From an uncultured Methanomassiliicoccus sp. (GTDB taxonomy: Archaea > Thermoplasmatota > Thermoplasmata > Methanomassiliicoccales > Methanomassiliicoccaceae), in the NCBI GenBank assembly GCA_905203995.1, contig CAJKXZ010000002.1, positions 62,001 to 126,000 on the forward strand: 64,000 bases of DNA. The letters are read 5' to 3'. How positions within the stretch are numbered: the stretch's first letter is position 1; each line of letters begins with the position of its first letter. Made by a program: the position numbers and the translations under genes. The notes under the pieces were generated by a model. It saw only the letters and a program-made list of their open reading frames with translations, did not search any database and was not told the origin of the DNA. This document shows, piece by piece, positions 42,484 through 52,004 of the stretch.

Positions 42484-43506
42484 GTGATCCTGGCAAAAAT
42501 TCCTAAAGACACTGGCGAGTATGTTCGCAAAAAATTATTTAAAATGGGAATCGTGCGTAAAGATTACAAGATTTTTGAAGAGAATGGTTTCATCTACTTA
42601 CCACTTAAAGATGTTCCCGATAAAGAAACACTAGAGAAATATGAGTTTACCATCGAAGAGGGCACGGTAGAAAGTAGAGAGTATCGAAAGACACCCCAAG
42701 AACTCGTAGCAGAAAACGTGGAGATTGATGATTGTCTAAAAAAATATCTACCGCAGCGTTGGGAAAGATTGGGGAAAGTTTTGATTATCCGGATTCCTCC
42801 AGAACTAGAAGAACAGAGGATGAAGGTAGCAGAAGCCTATGCCAAAGTATTAGATGTTAACTGTGTAGTCAGAGAGAAGGGTCATATTCAAGGAATACAG
42901 CGTATTCCAGATGTTGAAGTATTATATGGCAATGATACTGAGACCGTTCATTTTGAGAATGGAATATATTATAAATTAGATGTTTCAAAATTAATGTTTT
43001 CCTCAGGAAATATTGATGAGAAATTAAGGATGTCTGCACTTGATTGTACCGGTGAAACGATAATCGACATGTTCGCAGGCATAGGTTATTTTACGCTTCC
43101 ACTTGCTGTACATACTAATGCTTCTAAAATCATTGCCTGTGAATTAAATCCAGTCTCCTATGAGTATCTGAAATACAACATTAAACTGAATAATGTGGAA
43201 AGGGTAGTGACTCCCATTTTAGGAGATAATATGGATTTAGAAGGAGAGAGAATCGCAGATAGAATTATCATGGGCTATGTTCACACTACACATCTACATT
43301 TGAAAAAAGCATTTGCATTAATAAAATCCGGAGGCATCATTCACTATCATGATACGTATCCTCTTGAGATTTTTCCCGATGCCGCTTTAGAACATATAAG
43401 AAAAGCCGCTGGTGAAAGAAATTACACAGTTACCAATATCCATGAGGTAAAATCCTATTCACCAGGCGTTTCACATATGGTTATGGATATTACTGTTGAA
43501 GATTGA
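42484..43506 (+). CDS. taw2: tRNA wyosine-synthesis aminocarboxypropyltransferase (Taw2/TYW2)
   Basis: Taw2 transfers the aminocarboxypropyl group of SAM to 4-demethylwyosine at G37 of tRNA-Phe. The SAM-binding core is 'TIIDMFAGIGYFTLPLAVH', 'ACELNPVSYEYLKYNIKLNN', and 'GYVHTTHLHLKKAFALIKSGGIIHYHD'; the last motif is TYW2-like rather than Trm5-like. The frame is open upstream into the reductase gene, and GTG 42484 is proposed because the family starts near 'ILAKIPKDTGEYVRK'; no clear Shine-Dalgarno sequence is present. The 3' end overlaps the convergent cysteine-rich gene by 17 bp. Confidence 0.85.
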   Translation: MILAKIPKDTGEYVRKKLFKMGIVRKDYKIFEENGFIYLPLKDVPDKETLEKYEFTIEEGTVESREYRKTPQELVAENVEIDDCLKKYLPQRWERLGKVLIIRIPPELEEQRMKVAEAYAKVLDVNCVVREKGHIQGIQRIPDVEVLYGNDTETVHFENGIYYKLDVSKLMFSSGNIDEKLRMSALDCTGETIIDMFAGIGYFTLPLAVHTNASKIIACELNPVSYEYLKYNIKLNNVERVVTPILGDNMDLEGERIADRIIMGYVHTTHLHLKKAFALIKSGGIIHYHDTYPLEIFPDAALEHIRKAAGERNYTVTNIHEVKSYSPGVSHMVMDITVED

Positions 43507-45019
43507 CTTTTTCCATAGCACCAGAGGCTTCCAGAAGAAGATTGAGAGCGTTGGCATATTCATTGCCTTCAGCATCCAATAATTTTTTAGCAAAGGGAAC
43601 TAAATATGTTCCAAAATCCATCTCTTCCCGAGTAAACTGCCATGCTTTTGATTGACCTTCACCAACAGCTGCAAGTAACGCATAGGTCAGCGATCTCATA
43701 TTGTGATTAGCACCTTTACTTTTTTCCAGCGTGCGCATGGCGGCGGTTTTACCTTCAGTTTTGTAGGTTCTTGCCACATCATCACAGAATGAAGCGACGG
43801 GGCCCATGGTCGCAAGTGCAGGAAGTTTGTTATTAATCATGATATGACTTTCAAGTCTTACTGCTTCAGCAAGCATTTGTGAAGGTGCGAGATCTGTACG
43901 ATCACTTAAGACTGTTGAGACCGTTTCAGGAGAAGCTATTCCAGAAAGGATCTCACGGGCGTAATCTTTCCAAAGATCTGAAAGAAGGTTGGGAATTTGA
44001 TCATTTCGAGAAATAATACAACGCTTACCACTGGAAATGAACTTTTTTAAAGCTTCTTTCTCCGAATCAGTTCCTCTCAAAGCTTCGATGAATTTTTCTT
44101 TATCAGAACCAAAACAAGATTCATTGATGATGTATAATTCATTGCCAGCCGACTGAAGCCCCTTGGCCCAATCAATTCTATACTGCTCCAAAAGCACACT
44201 ATCGGAGATTTCCCCACGGAGGTATCTCGCCAGCAAATTTGGATCTATTTGTGATTTTTCTTTTATGGGGCAAACATCGCATTTTGACAAGCATTGAAGG
44301 CCGCGGTCGATGCTAATGGAAAAATCATCTGTTGGGTTTTTAGCTGCGATGCGGCTTGCCAAAGTATGTACTGTATTACCTTCTTTTGCACAAGAGGTAC
44401 AGACATGAATTGTTAGATTAGCACTGTTCCACTGGATATCAAGATGTTCCCCTTCACTATGGGGGCAACAAAAGTTATTGTCCAGATCATAAGGTAATAA
44501 CTCGACTATGTCGTCAATGTATTCTTGTGGAGCTTCGGGACCATCTGGACAACAGATAGCATTGTCTTCACATGAATAGATATGCAAATCATACTTATCA
44601 GCAACTTTCCAGAATGCCATGAGCCTGAATTGAGGGTGATCGTAGTGCTGGAGTCCAATTAAAAGATCCCTGTCAGCGTTTCCCCGCATAGCATATGAGA
44701 CTTCACCCATAGGGGTTTTAGCAGTAGCTAGATAGGGGATTTTACCATCCATTGCTAAGGAAATAGTCGCAGCATACGCCTTTACAATGGGATCGCCTCG
44801 CAATGTCGCTGCCGCCAATTTCTTTTCGTTGTCCCTTCTATCGGAGACTGCTTCCATTTTACTTATTGCCTTTTTAATAGCACACTTTCTACAGTCTTTA
44901 GAGCATTTTGGCATTACAATGTGCGGATTTTCAGCTAATGCCTTAGATTTCTCCAAAAGTCCCTTTTCTAAAGTTTTTGGAGTGGCTTTTGCTCCCCTAA
45001 ACCGTATACGGCGTCCCAT
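43490..45019 (-). CDS. Conserved cysteine-rich protein of unknown function, 509 aa
   Basis: I do not recognise this large soluble protein. It carries five cysteine clusters: CSKDCRKC (about 39-46), CEDNAICC (about 140-147), CC at about 174-175, CTSC, and CLSKCDVC (about 243-250). These suggest several zinc or iron-sulfur sites in the N-terminal half. The C-terminal half is helical and cysteine-poor. The N-terminus is strongly basic (MGRRIRFRGAK). It is transcribed alone, convergent to taw2. A redox or nucleic-acid role is possible but not shown. Confidence 0.6.
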   Translation of the reverse strand: MGRRIRFRGAKATPKTLEKGLLEKSKALAENPHIVMPKCSKDCRKCAIKKAISKMEAVSDRRDNEKKLAAATLRGDPIVKAYAATISLAMDGKIPYLATAKTPMGEVSYAMRGNADRDLLIGLQHYDHPQFRLMAFWKVADKYDLHIYSCEDNAICCPDGPEAPQEYIDDIVELLPYDLDNNFCCPHSEGEHLDIQWNSANLTIHVCTSCAKEGNTVHTLASRIAAKNPTDDFSISIDRGLQCLSKCDVCPIKEKSQIDPNLLARYLRGEISDSVLLEQYRIDWAKGLQSAGNELYIINESCFGSDKEKFIEALRGTDSEKEALKKFISSGKRCIISRNDQIPNLLSDLWKDYAREILSGIASPETVSTVLSDRTDLAPSQMLAEAVRLESHIMINNKLPALATMGPVASFCDDVARTYKTEGKTAAMRTLEKSKGANHNMRSLTYALLAAVGEGQSKAWQFTREEMDFGTYLVPFAKKLLDAEGNEYANALNLLLEASGAMEKVNLQQ

Positions 45020-45109
45020 AGTTGCACCTAACGAATGGAGGGTGATTAATACTTTTTCTAGAGATTACCGAATTTCTTCAAAAGATAAAATAAGAGAGTA
45101 TTGAGTTAA

Positions 45110-45751
45110 TCAATACTGTCTGTGTTCTGAAAAATATCCAGCCATGATTCTACGTTGCCCTTTGCGCAGGATCTCTGAGAGTGTGGAAGTAGAGATGCCA
45201 AATATTTCTGCCAACTCTTTCAGGTCAGTTTTACGAGGGAAGTCAAAATACCCCCTTTCAAAAGCCATGCGTGTAATCTGCTCCTGACGCATCGTTAATT
45301 CATCTTCACTTTTTATCTCAGTGATTTTGATTAACTGCGGATCGGCATTACAGGCTGTTAATTCAGCGATCAGTTGCTGCAGAGCTTCCCTTTCGGTCAC
45401 TAAAAGAGTCCAACGGGTACGTCCTTCTTTTGTGGTCGTAGAAGCGGTAAGAAAACAATTGGATCCGGCTAAGAGCCTGCACACCACACAATGGCACGTG
45501 GAGAATGCGGCTAGCACCTTACTCTTATCCAAGGCGCTGATATCTACATTAAAGATGTTAGGGTTATTACGAATTTGATCGATTACTTTTTGAAGATCGC
45601 TTTCGTTTTCAACTTCGATTTGGACGAGATCTCTAACTTCTTCCGATGACCCAGCTTTCGAATTTATTACTCTGATCACAGAGGGATATTTTTCAACAAC
45701 ATCGGTTATCCAGTTTTCAGGCATCGCGATAGATACCACTGCTTCCATCAT
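45110..45751 (-). CDS. Bat-type HTH transcriptional regulator
   Basis: The C-terminal HTH_10 domain of bacterio-opsin-activator-like regulators is clear: 'LTMRQEQITRMAFERGYFDFPRKTDLKELAEIFGISTSTLSEILRKG' (about 152-198, read in segments). The N-terminal 150 residues form a ligand- or redox-sensing domain with 'CHCVVCRLLAGSNC' (about 91-104), a cysteine cluster that could bind metal or sense redox. Length is 213 aa. It is divergent from the RuBisCO/AMP-pathway operon with only 64 bp between them, so it probably controls that operon and itself. Confidence 0.88.
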   Translation of the reverse strand: MMEAVVSIAMPENWITDVVEKYPSVIRVINSKAGSSEEVRDLVQIEVENESDLQKVIDQIRNNPNIFNVDISALDKSKVLAAFSTCHCVVCRLLAGSNCFLTASTTTKEGRTRWTLLVTEREALQQLIAELTACNADPQLIKITEIKSEDELTMRQEQITRMAFERGYFDFPRKTDLKELAEIFGISTSTLSEILRKGQRRIMAGYFSEHRQY

Positions 45752-45815
45752 AGTTGATACACCGGAGGGTTATCTGCCTAAGTACTAAAAATTGTTTGTA
45801 AGAAAATGATGATAT

Positions 45816-46784
45816 TTGGCGGTAGCTATTAAAGGCTCATACAGCGATATGATATGCATGAAACTCATTGAGACGGCTAATTCTATCAAAACGATGGAGA
45901 TTAGAGGGGCAGGTTTGATTGCCCGCAGCGCTGCCGATGCTTTGAAAGATCTGGCTGAGAATTATCAAGGAAATTCCCTCGATGAGTTTATTGACTTGTT
46001 AGATCAAGGCGGGAAGACCTTGGTCGCTTCAAGACCGACGGCGATATCGCTATGGAATGCAGTCCAAGCAACGTTGAAGGATGCTCCACGTGCAGAAAAT
46101 GTTGAAGACTTAAGGACTAAAATTGTAAAAAATGCAGACTCCTTCATTTTAAATTCAAATAAAGCTGTAGAGATTATTGGTAAAATTGGGGCTAACCGGA
46201 TTAAAGATGGTGACACGATCTTAACCCATTGCAATAGTAAAGCAGCTCTCAGTGTGATAAAAACTGCATTTAAACAGGGTAAAGATATTTCAGTTTATGC
46301 GACAGAATCCAGACCCTGGCGTCAAGGATTACTTACGGTAAAGGATCTATCGGATGCAGGAATTCCTGTCACCCTGATTGTCGACAGTGCGGTTAGATGG
46401 ATCATGAAAGAGATTGATCTTGCAGTGGTTGGAGCAGATACAGTCTGTTCTAACGGCGCTCTAATTAATAAGATTGGTACTTCACAGATTGCATTAGCTG
46501 CTCATGAAGCGCGGGTTCCGCTAATGGTTTGTGCAGAAAGTTACAAATTTTCTCCAAAAACAATCCAAGGTGAAATGGTAGAGATCGAAGAAAGAGAGAC
46601 CTCAGAGGTTGCTACAAATCTGCCACCGGGTGTAAAGATTAGAAACCCAGTTTTTGATTCTACTCCTGCGGAGTATATTGATTCGATTGCAACCGAAATC
46701 GGACTGATTTCACCTTATGCTGCTTACGAAGTGATAGTAAATAAACTAGGACACGAATGTCTTTTTGAAAGGGAGAGTGACTAA
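45816..46784 (+). CDS. Ribose-1,5-bisphosphate isomerase
   Basis: It converts ribose-1,5-bisphosphate to ribulose-1,5-bisphosphate for RuBisCO. It is an eIF2B-alpha-like isomerase of about 322 aa with 'TMEIRGAGLIARSAADALKDLA', 'GDTILTHCNSKAALSVIKTAF', 'ESRPWRQGLLTVKDL' and 'GADTVCSNGALINKIGTSQIALAA'. The frame opens at TTG 45816. ATG codons at 45849 and 45858 match the family N-terminus better, and no Shine-Dalgarno sequence decides. It abuts rbcL. Confidence 0.9.
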   Translation: MAVAIKGSYSDMICMKLIETANSIKTMEIRGAGLIARSAADALKDLAENYQGNSLDEFIDLLDQGGKTLVASRPTAISLWNAVQATLKDAPRAENVEDLRTKIVKNADSFILNSNKAVEIIGKIGANRIKDGDTILTHCNSKAALSVIKTAFKQGKDISVYATESRPWRQGLLTVKDLSDAGIPVTLIVDSAVRWIMKEIDLAVVGADTVCSNGALINKIGTSQIALAAHEARVPLMVCAESYKFSPKTIQGEMVEIEERETSEVATNLPPGVKIRNPVFDSTPAEYIDSIATEIGLISPYAAYEVIVNKLGHECLFERESD

Positions 46785-48029
46785 ATGGAATATTCTAACA
46801 AATATTTGCATATTGGCGAAGAAATTGATCCAGATGATTATGTCATTTGCAAATACAAAATATCTACAGATTTAGGCATGGATAAGGCAGCTGCCGCCAT
46901 TGCCGCAGAACAATCTACCGGAACGTGGACTGGAATATCTACGTTAAATGAGAAAATTTTTGAATTATACAGTGGACGGGTTACGGCCATTGAAGGAGAC
47001 ATTGCCACAATTGCCTATCCCAAAGAGGATTTTAGCTTAGATATCGGCGGAATACCACAAGTATTGAGTGTAATTTCCGGGAATCTTTTTGGATTAGACG
47101 CACTAAAAGGTGTCCGTTTAGAAGATGTGACTTTTCCCAAGTCGATGCTCAATGATTTTCTAGGACCAAGATTTGGTTCCGAAGGTTTACGAGAGGTGTT
47201 GAAAAGACCAGCTAAACCGCTTGTCGGAACAATCGTAAAACCTAAAATCGGACTTTCACCAAAAGAAACTGCGAATTATATCTATGAAGCGGGAATGGGC
47301 GGTCTTACAAATGGCAAAGATGATGAGACTCTTTCCAATCAAAAATTCTGTCCCATGGAAGACCGTGTAGTCGCGGTTGCTGAAGCAATTGACCGTGTAA
47401 AAGAAGAGACTGGGCATATCATGATTCATGCGATTAATGTCTCGACTGATGGCCACAAAATTGTAGAAGTAGCAGAAAAAGTGCAAGAATTAGGTGCCAG
47501 TGAAATCATGGTCGATGTGATAACCTGTGGTTTTGCTGCTGTCCAGGCTCTGAGAGAAGATCTTTCTATAAAATTACCAATTCATGTACACCGTACCATG
47601 CATGGTGCCATAACCAAGAACAAAGATCTGGGCGTCTCCATGAATGTTTTTGCTAAGTTGGTCAGAATGTGTGGTGGAGATGCACTACATATTGGAACCT
47701 TTGGAGTTGGAAAAATGACTGGTTCCGCAACTGAAGACTTTGCTAATCAACGGGCATGTATCGGCGACGATGTACCTTATAAAACGATGTTACCGGTTTG
47801 TTCAGGTGGCATGCACCCAGGACTAGTAGAAAAATTAGTCGAGATCGCGGGCACCAACATCCAGATTCAAGCTGGTGGTGGAGTTGCCGGTCATCCAGGA
47901 GGCGTTCGCAAGGGAGCGATGGCCCTCGTACAAGCAGTGGATGCAGCTTATGAAAAAATCCCTGCTGAAACATATCGCAAAACACACACCGAACTTGATG
48001 AAGCTTTAACCAAATGGGGATCTGCATGA
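46785..48029 (+). CDS. rbcL: Form III RuBisCO large subunit
   Basis: RuBisCO carboxylates ribulose-1,5-bisphosphate to two 3-phosphoglycerates. It is 414 aa, the length of archaeal form III. Catalytic residues seen are K152 and K154 (TIVKPK), K178 with D180 and E181 (GKDDE, the carbamylated-Lys/Mg site), His in 'IHVHRTMHGA', His in 'LHIGTFGVGKM', Lys of that loop, and 'PVCSGGMHPG'. The residues just before K178 are LTNG instead of the usual LDxx. It lies between the isomerase and AMP phosphorylase genes in one operon. Confidence 0.95.
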   Translation: MEYSNKYLHIGEEIDPDDYVICKYKISTDLGMDKAAAAIAAEQSTGTWTGISTLNEKIFELYSGRVTAIEGDIATIAYPKEDFSLDIGGIPQVLSVISGNLFGLDALKGVRLEDVTFPKSMLNDFLGPRFGSEGLREVLKRPAKPLVGTIVKPKIGLSPKETANYIYEAGMGGLTNGKDDETLSNQKFCPMEDRVVAVAEAIDRVKEETGHIMIHAINVSTDGHKIVEVAEKVQELGASEIMVDVITCGFAAVQALREDLSIKLPIHVHRTMHGAITKNKDLGVSMNVFAKLVRMCGGDALHIGTFGVGKMTGSATEDFANQRACIGDDVPYKTMLPVCSGGMHPGLVEKLVEIAGTNIQIQAGGGVAGHPGGVRKGAMALVQAVDAAYEKIPAETYRKTHTELDEALTKWGSA

Positions 48030-49582
48030 ATTTAAAGGCTAGATATATTGACATGGAATCAGCGGAATACACCTGCGTACTCCACGATGATGATGCCAAA
48101 GAAATTGGCGTAAGGGAGCAGGATCGAATAAGAATAAAACATGAACGAAATTCGATCGTTGCCCTTCTCCAAACAACCGACACCGTCGTCAACAAAGGCG
48201 AAGTGGGAATCCTCGGAAGAGCCTATGGTATTCTGGGACCAGAGCGCGATGAAATTGTCGAAGTTGTTGCTACCTCCAAACCAGAATCGGTAAAATACAT
48301 CAAGAAAAAAATGAGAGGCGAGGAACTAACTACAGATGAGATCAGAGCGATCGTCAATGATATTGTTCAACATAATCTCAGTAACATCGAATTGACTGCA
48401 TATGTCGTATCCCTCGATATTAATGGAATGAACATCAGAGAAACTGCAGATCTGACGATGGCAATGGTCGAAACAGGTGATGTAATAACGTTTGACCGTG
48501 GCCCGATTTTTGACTTCCATTCAGTAGGTGGATGTCCGGGAAATAAAATCACTTTGATCGTTGTTCCAATCATCGCTGCCGCTGGTTTGATTATTCCTAA
48601 AACATCATCCAGAGCAATAAGTTCAGCTGCAGGAACTGCTGACATCGTTGAAGTCTTTGCCGATGTAAATATGGATGCTCACAAGTTACGAGCAGTCGCT
48701 GAAAAAGTCGGTGGAACTTTAGCCTGGGGAGGTTCGATGAGTCTTTCTCCTGCCGATGATACCATTATCAAAGTTGAGTATCCATTGGGAATTGACCCTC
48801 ATCCACAACTGTTAGCTTCAGTCATGTCAAAGAAAAAAGCAGCGGGAGCTAATTGTTTGGTTATTGATATCCCGACCGGTGCGGGTACTAAGGTACCAAC
48901 TATGGAAAAGGCTCAGGCTTTCGCTAGAGACTTTATGGATCTAGGAGAAAGGTTGGGTATAGAAGTACGGTGTGCAATCACCTATGGCGAACAGCCAGTA
49001 GGAAGATCAATTGGGCCGGCACTGGAAGCCAAAGAAGCAATTATGATTCTTGAAGGTTCAAAGCATCCCAGCAGCGTATATGAGAAATCAATTGGGATGG
49101 CGGCAATGATCTTAGAAATGGGTGGCATCAAAGACGGGGAAGCTAAAGCTAAAGAGATTCTCGAATCTGGACAAGCACTGTCTAAATTTAGAGAGATTGT
49201 CGCTGCACAAGGTGGAAATGCAGAGATCTCCTCTTCTGATATCACCATCGGAAAATACCACTATGATGTCATCTCCGCCATGTCGGGATATGTGAATTCC
49301 ATCAAGAACAAACAACTAGTACAAATTGCAAGAGCCGCTGGCTCTCCCAAAGACAAAGGTGCTGGCATATTACTTAACAAAAAACGCGGTAACAGAGTGT
49401 TGGAAGGAGAGACCCTGTATACGATCTATGCAGATCATGAAGCTAAATTAGATCAGGCCATCGATCTCGCACGTAAGCTGGATCCAATGGTTGTTGAAAG
49501 CATGATCATTACTAAATTACCCACCACCAGTAAATACGCGGTAATCGAAGATTCGACATGCAATATGTATGAAAAAAATTAA
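48026..49582 (+). CDS. deoA: AMP phosphorylase
   Basis: AMP phosphorylase cleaves AMP, CMP or UMP with phosphate to the base and ribose-1,5-bisphosphate, feeding the isomerase and RuBisCO. It is a thymidine-phosphorylase-family protein of 518 aa with an N-terminal double-psi barrel extension (1-85). Then come 'VETGDVITFDRGPIFDFHSVGGCPGNKIT' (phosphate and pyrimidine site, read in segments), 'KTSSRAISSAAGTADIVE', and 'KKKAAGANCLVIDIPTGAGTK'. ATG 48026 overlaps the rbcL stop (ATGA). Confidence 0.95.
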   Translation: MNLKARYIDMESAEYTCVLHDDDAKEIGVREQDRIRIKHERNSIVALLQTTDTVVNKGEVGILGRAYGILGPERDEIVEVVATSKPESVKYIKKKMRGEELTTDEIRAIVNDIVQHNLSNIELTAYVVSLDINGMNIRETADLTMAMVETGDVITFDRGPIFDFHSVGGCPGNKITLIVVPIIAAAGLIIPKTSSRAISSAAGTADIVEVFADVNMDAHKLRAVAEKVGGTLAWGGSMSLSPADDTIIKVEYPLGIDPHPQLLASVMSKKKAAGANCLVIDIPTGAGTKVPTMEKAQAFARDFMDLGERLGIEVRCAITYGEQPVGRSIGPALEAKEAIMILEGSKHPSSVYEKSIGMAAMILEMGGIKDGEAKAKEILESGQALSKFREIVAAQGGNAEISSSDITIGKYHYDVISAMSGYVNSIKNKQLVQIARAAGSPKDKGAGILLNKKRGNRVLEGETLYTIYADHEAKLDQAIDLARKLDPMVVESMIITKLPTTSKYAVIEDSTCNMYEKN

Positions 49583-51222
49583 ACATTTTTAAGTTGTAGA
49601 TAAGCATCTACAACATCTCGCGGGGATTCAAAGAAGGAGTCAGAACTGACTTCATCGAGAATCCCCAATCTTTTGAGATCTCTGGCGACATCTGGATCAA
49701 CATCTGAGAAAACTGTCTTAATATTTTTGGATTTGAGATTTTTGATAGAATCTAAGAGCGCATCACCTGCAGAAATGTCTATGTCTGGTACCGCAGACAT
49801 ATCGATACAAAACCACTGTAGGTCATTTGTTAATGTCTCAATATCTTCACGCAAAGCAGGAGCATTAGCGTAATACATTGAAGAATTGAATCGATATATT
49901 ATCAAACCAGGAATAATTTGTTCGTTGTATGATACAGGAACTGTCCTCAAACGATCATTTCTGAAAACCAATAATCTATTTTTAGGTCGATAGCCAGATT
50001 TTACATGAAATAAGAGTGAAGCAGTCATTGCAAATACGATGCCGATCTCAACGCCCAAGAAAACCACTGCAAAGACACTTGCTATGCCCACTACTGCTTC
50101 TCCAGGACTCTTTTTAAGTATGGATCTTAACCCCTTGAGATCGACCATCTCCAGACCAATAACAAAAACAATTGCTGAGAGTGCGGCTAAAGGCATGACG
50201 GAAAGGGGTGCTGTAAAAAAGATCAACGTCAGAATAACCAATAAAGCCATGACCACTTGTGTCAATTGTCCTTTACTGCCAGCATAATAAGTTACTTCTG
50301 TTCTACCAGAGGTACCACTGGAAATAAAAGCACCAGAGACGCTTGCTCCAAGATTGGCAACGCCTAATGCAACTAAATCTTGGTTTTCATTAAATGAGTC
50401 GTGGGCTTTGGAAGCGTATACTCTTGATAGTGAAGCACTTTTGGCAACTGCTACCAAAAACAATGAAGCAATAGTAAGTGACAGTTGAGGAAGCATAGAA
50501 AATGTTTCCAAAGAAGGTAGTGCCAAATGAGGTAAGCCTTGACTAACATTGCCGATAGTGCTAATAGTTGATTCTAAATTAAATATAATACTAAATATTA
50601 TTGAACCAATGACTACTATAAGCATATCAGGTATTTTCTTTGAAATCCTGCGTGAGATGAAGATGATCGCCAGTGAAACAAAAGAGATGACTATTGAAAG
50701 AAAAGAAGCCAGATTCAAATTAGAGATGACGGAAACAAGTATGTGGAGCACCCCATTTCCCACATCGGGTATGCCTATCATTCCGGGAAGTTGTTCGACC
50801 ATAATCACAATTCCCACACCAGTTAAAAAGGCAATCATTACCGTATCAGACAAGAAGTCGGCAATAAACCCTAATTTTAAAATTCCAGCGACAATGAGTA
50901 AAATCCCTACTGAAAAAGTGACCATTAATGCTAGTGAAATGTAATCAGCAGAACCTTTGGCAGCCACGGTGGCTAAACCTCCTGCCAGGATTAGAGCAGT
51001 GGAAGAATCTGCCCCAATAGACAAGTGTCTGGAAGATGCTAAAACTGCAAAAAGAATGGCAGGGACAATGAGTGTGTATAGTCCTGTGGCCAAAGGCATA
51101 CCAGCGATGTTTGCATAGCCAATGGCCTGAGGTATAGCTACAGTAGCAAGGGTTATTCCAGCAATTAGATCTGTTTTAATTTCTGGTTTGCCATTGGGCA
51201 AAAAAGAAGTGAACAGCTTCAT
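49579..51222 (-). CDS. SulP-family anion transporter with STAS domain
   Basis: This membrane transporter of sulfate or bicarbonate type is 547 aa. The sulfate-transporter domain covers residues 1-~400 with the signature region 'GITLATVAIPQAIGYANIAGMPLATGLYTLIVP', and about 14 helices. The STAS domain covers residues ~420-545 ('GLIIYRFNSSMYYANAPALRE', 'FCIDMSAVPDIDISAGDALLD'). It overlaps the channel gene by 4 bp and is the last of a three-gene minus-strand operon. The anion is undetermined. Confidence 0.88.
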   Translation of the reverse strand: MKLFTSFLPNGKPEIKTDLIAGITLATVAIPQAIGYANIAGMPLATGLYTLIVPAILFAVLASSRHLSIGADSSTALILAGGLATVAAKGSADYISLALMVTFSVGILLIVAGILKLGFIADFLSDTVMIAFLTGVGIVIMVEQLPGMIGIPDVGNGVLHILVSVISNLNLASFLSIVISFVSLAIIFISRRISKKIPDMLIVVIGSIIFSIIFNLESTISTIGNVSQGLPHLALPSLETFSMLPQLSLTIASLFLVAVAKSASLSRVYASKAHDSFNENQDLVALGVANLGASVSGAFISSGTSGRTEVTYYAGSKGQLTQVVMALLVILTLIFFTAPLSVMPLAALSAIVFVIGLEMVDLKGLRSILKKSPGEAVVGIASVFAVVFLGVEIGIVFAMTASLLFHVKSGYRPKNRLLVFRNDRLRTVPVSYNEQIIPGLIIYRFNSSMYYANAPALREDIETLTNDLQWFCIDMSAVPDIDISAGDALLDSIKNLKSKNIKTVFSDVDPDVARDLKRLGILDEVSSDSFFESPRDVVDAYLQLKNV

Positions 51223-52004
51223 TTATGTTCATCATTGAATTTTTCTTCAATGCGTTCAAGCCGTTCAGCAATGTCTTGATATGCTTTATCAAATTCCTCT
51301 TTAGAATTTCCCTCCAGTCTTTGTAATATCGATATTTGTCCATCTTTACCAACTACCACTTTGGAAGTATTTTGTGTAAGATAGCGATTAGCAAGATAAC
51401 CAGTCAGTGTTGCAAATATGCCAATGCCCGCAGTCATCATAACCACGGCAGTTAATCTACCTCCTAAGGTGACAGGATAAAAGTCCCCATAGCCAACAGT
51501 AGCGATAGTGACGATTGACCACCAGAGCGCATCGGTTGGCGTCTGAATGTTTGCATTAGGATCGGCTGTTTCAAAAGAGTAGGCGGCAATCGATCCAAAC
51601 TCAATAATTAATATAATTATAAAGACTCCTAAAAATAATATTGCTTCTGCCCCTTCGTGTCTTAGATTATATTTTAATTTTTTCCAGCCCATGCGTCCGA
51701 AAATTATCGCCGAACGAAAACCTCTGAAAATCCAAGATATCCAGTAAAAAGGAATGATACAAAGAATATCTAACCATCCATATTCATGAACGAAATAGCG
51801 CTTAGGAGATGTTGACGATAGAAATCGATAGACAAAATTAATTGCAAAAATGATTGTAATTAGATAATTCATTATTTTGGAAATATCTCCGATGTGTGTA
51901 CCGTCATAAATGACGGTTAGCACACTGTTTAGCACCGATAATGCGCCCATGAGGGCGATCATCGTTGCGAAGTTAGGGTTTCTATCCGATAACTGTGCGT
52001 TCAT
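51219..52004 (-). CDS. Voltage-gated-like potassium channel
   Basis: This 261-aa ion channel has about six transmembrane segments, a pore helix and the selectivity filter 'TVGYGD' (about 170-175), so K+ selective. S4 is weakly charged ('FRSAIIFGRMGWKKLK'), so true voltage sensing is doubtful. The C-terminus is a charged coiled coil (about 215-258) fit for tetramerisation. It overlaps its neighbours by 4 bp on both sides. Its presence between a urea transporter and a SulP transporter is unusual. Confidence 0.85.
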   Translation of the reverse strand: MNAQLSDRNPNFATMIALMGALSVLNSVLTVIYDGTHIGDISKIMNYLITIIFAINFVYRFLSSTSPKRYFVHEYGWLDILCIIPFYWISWIFRGFRSAIIFGRMGWKKLKYNLRHEGAEAILFLGVFIIILIIEFGSIAAYSFETADPNANIQTPTDALWWSIVTIATVGYGDFYPVTLGGRLTAVVMMTAGIGIFATLTGYLANRYLTQNTSKVVVGKDGQISILQRLEGNSKEEFDKAYQDIAERLERIEEKFNDEHK

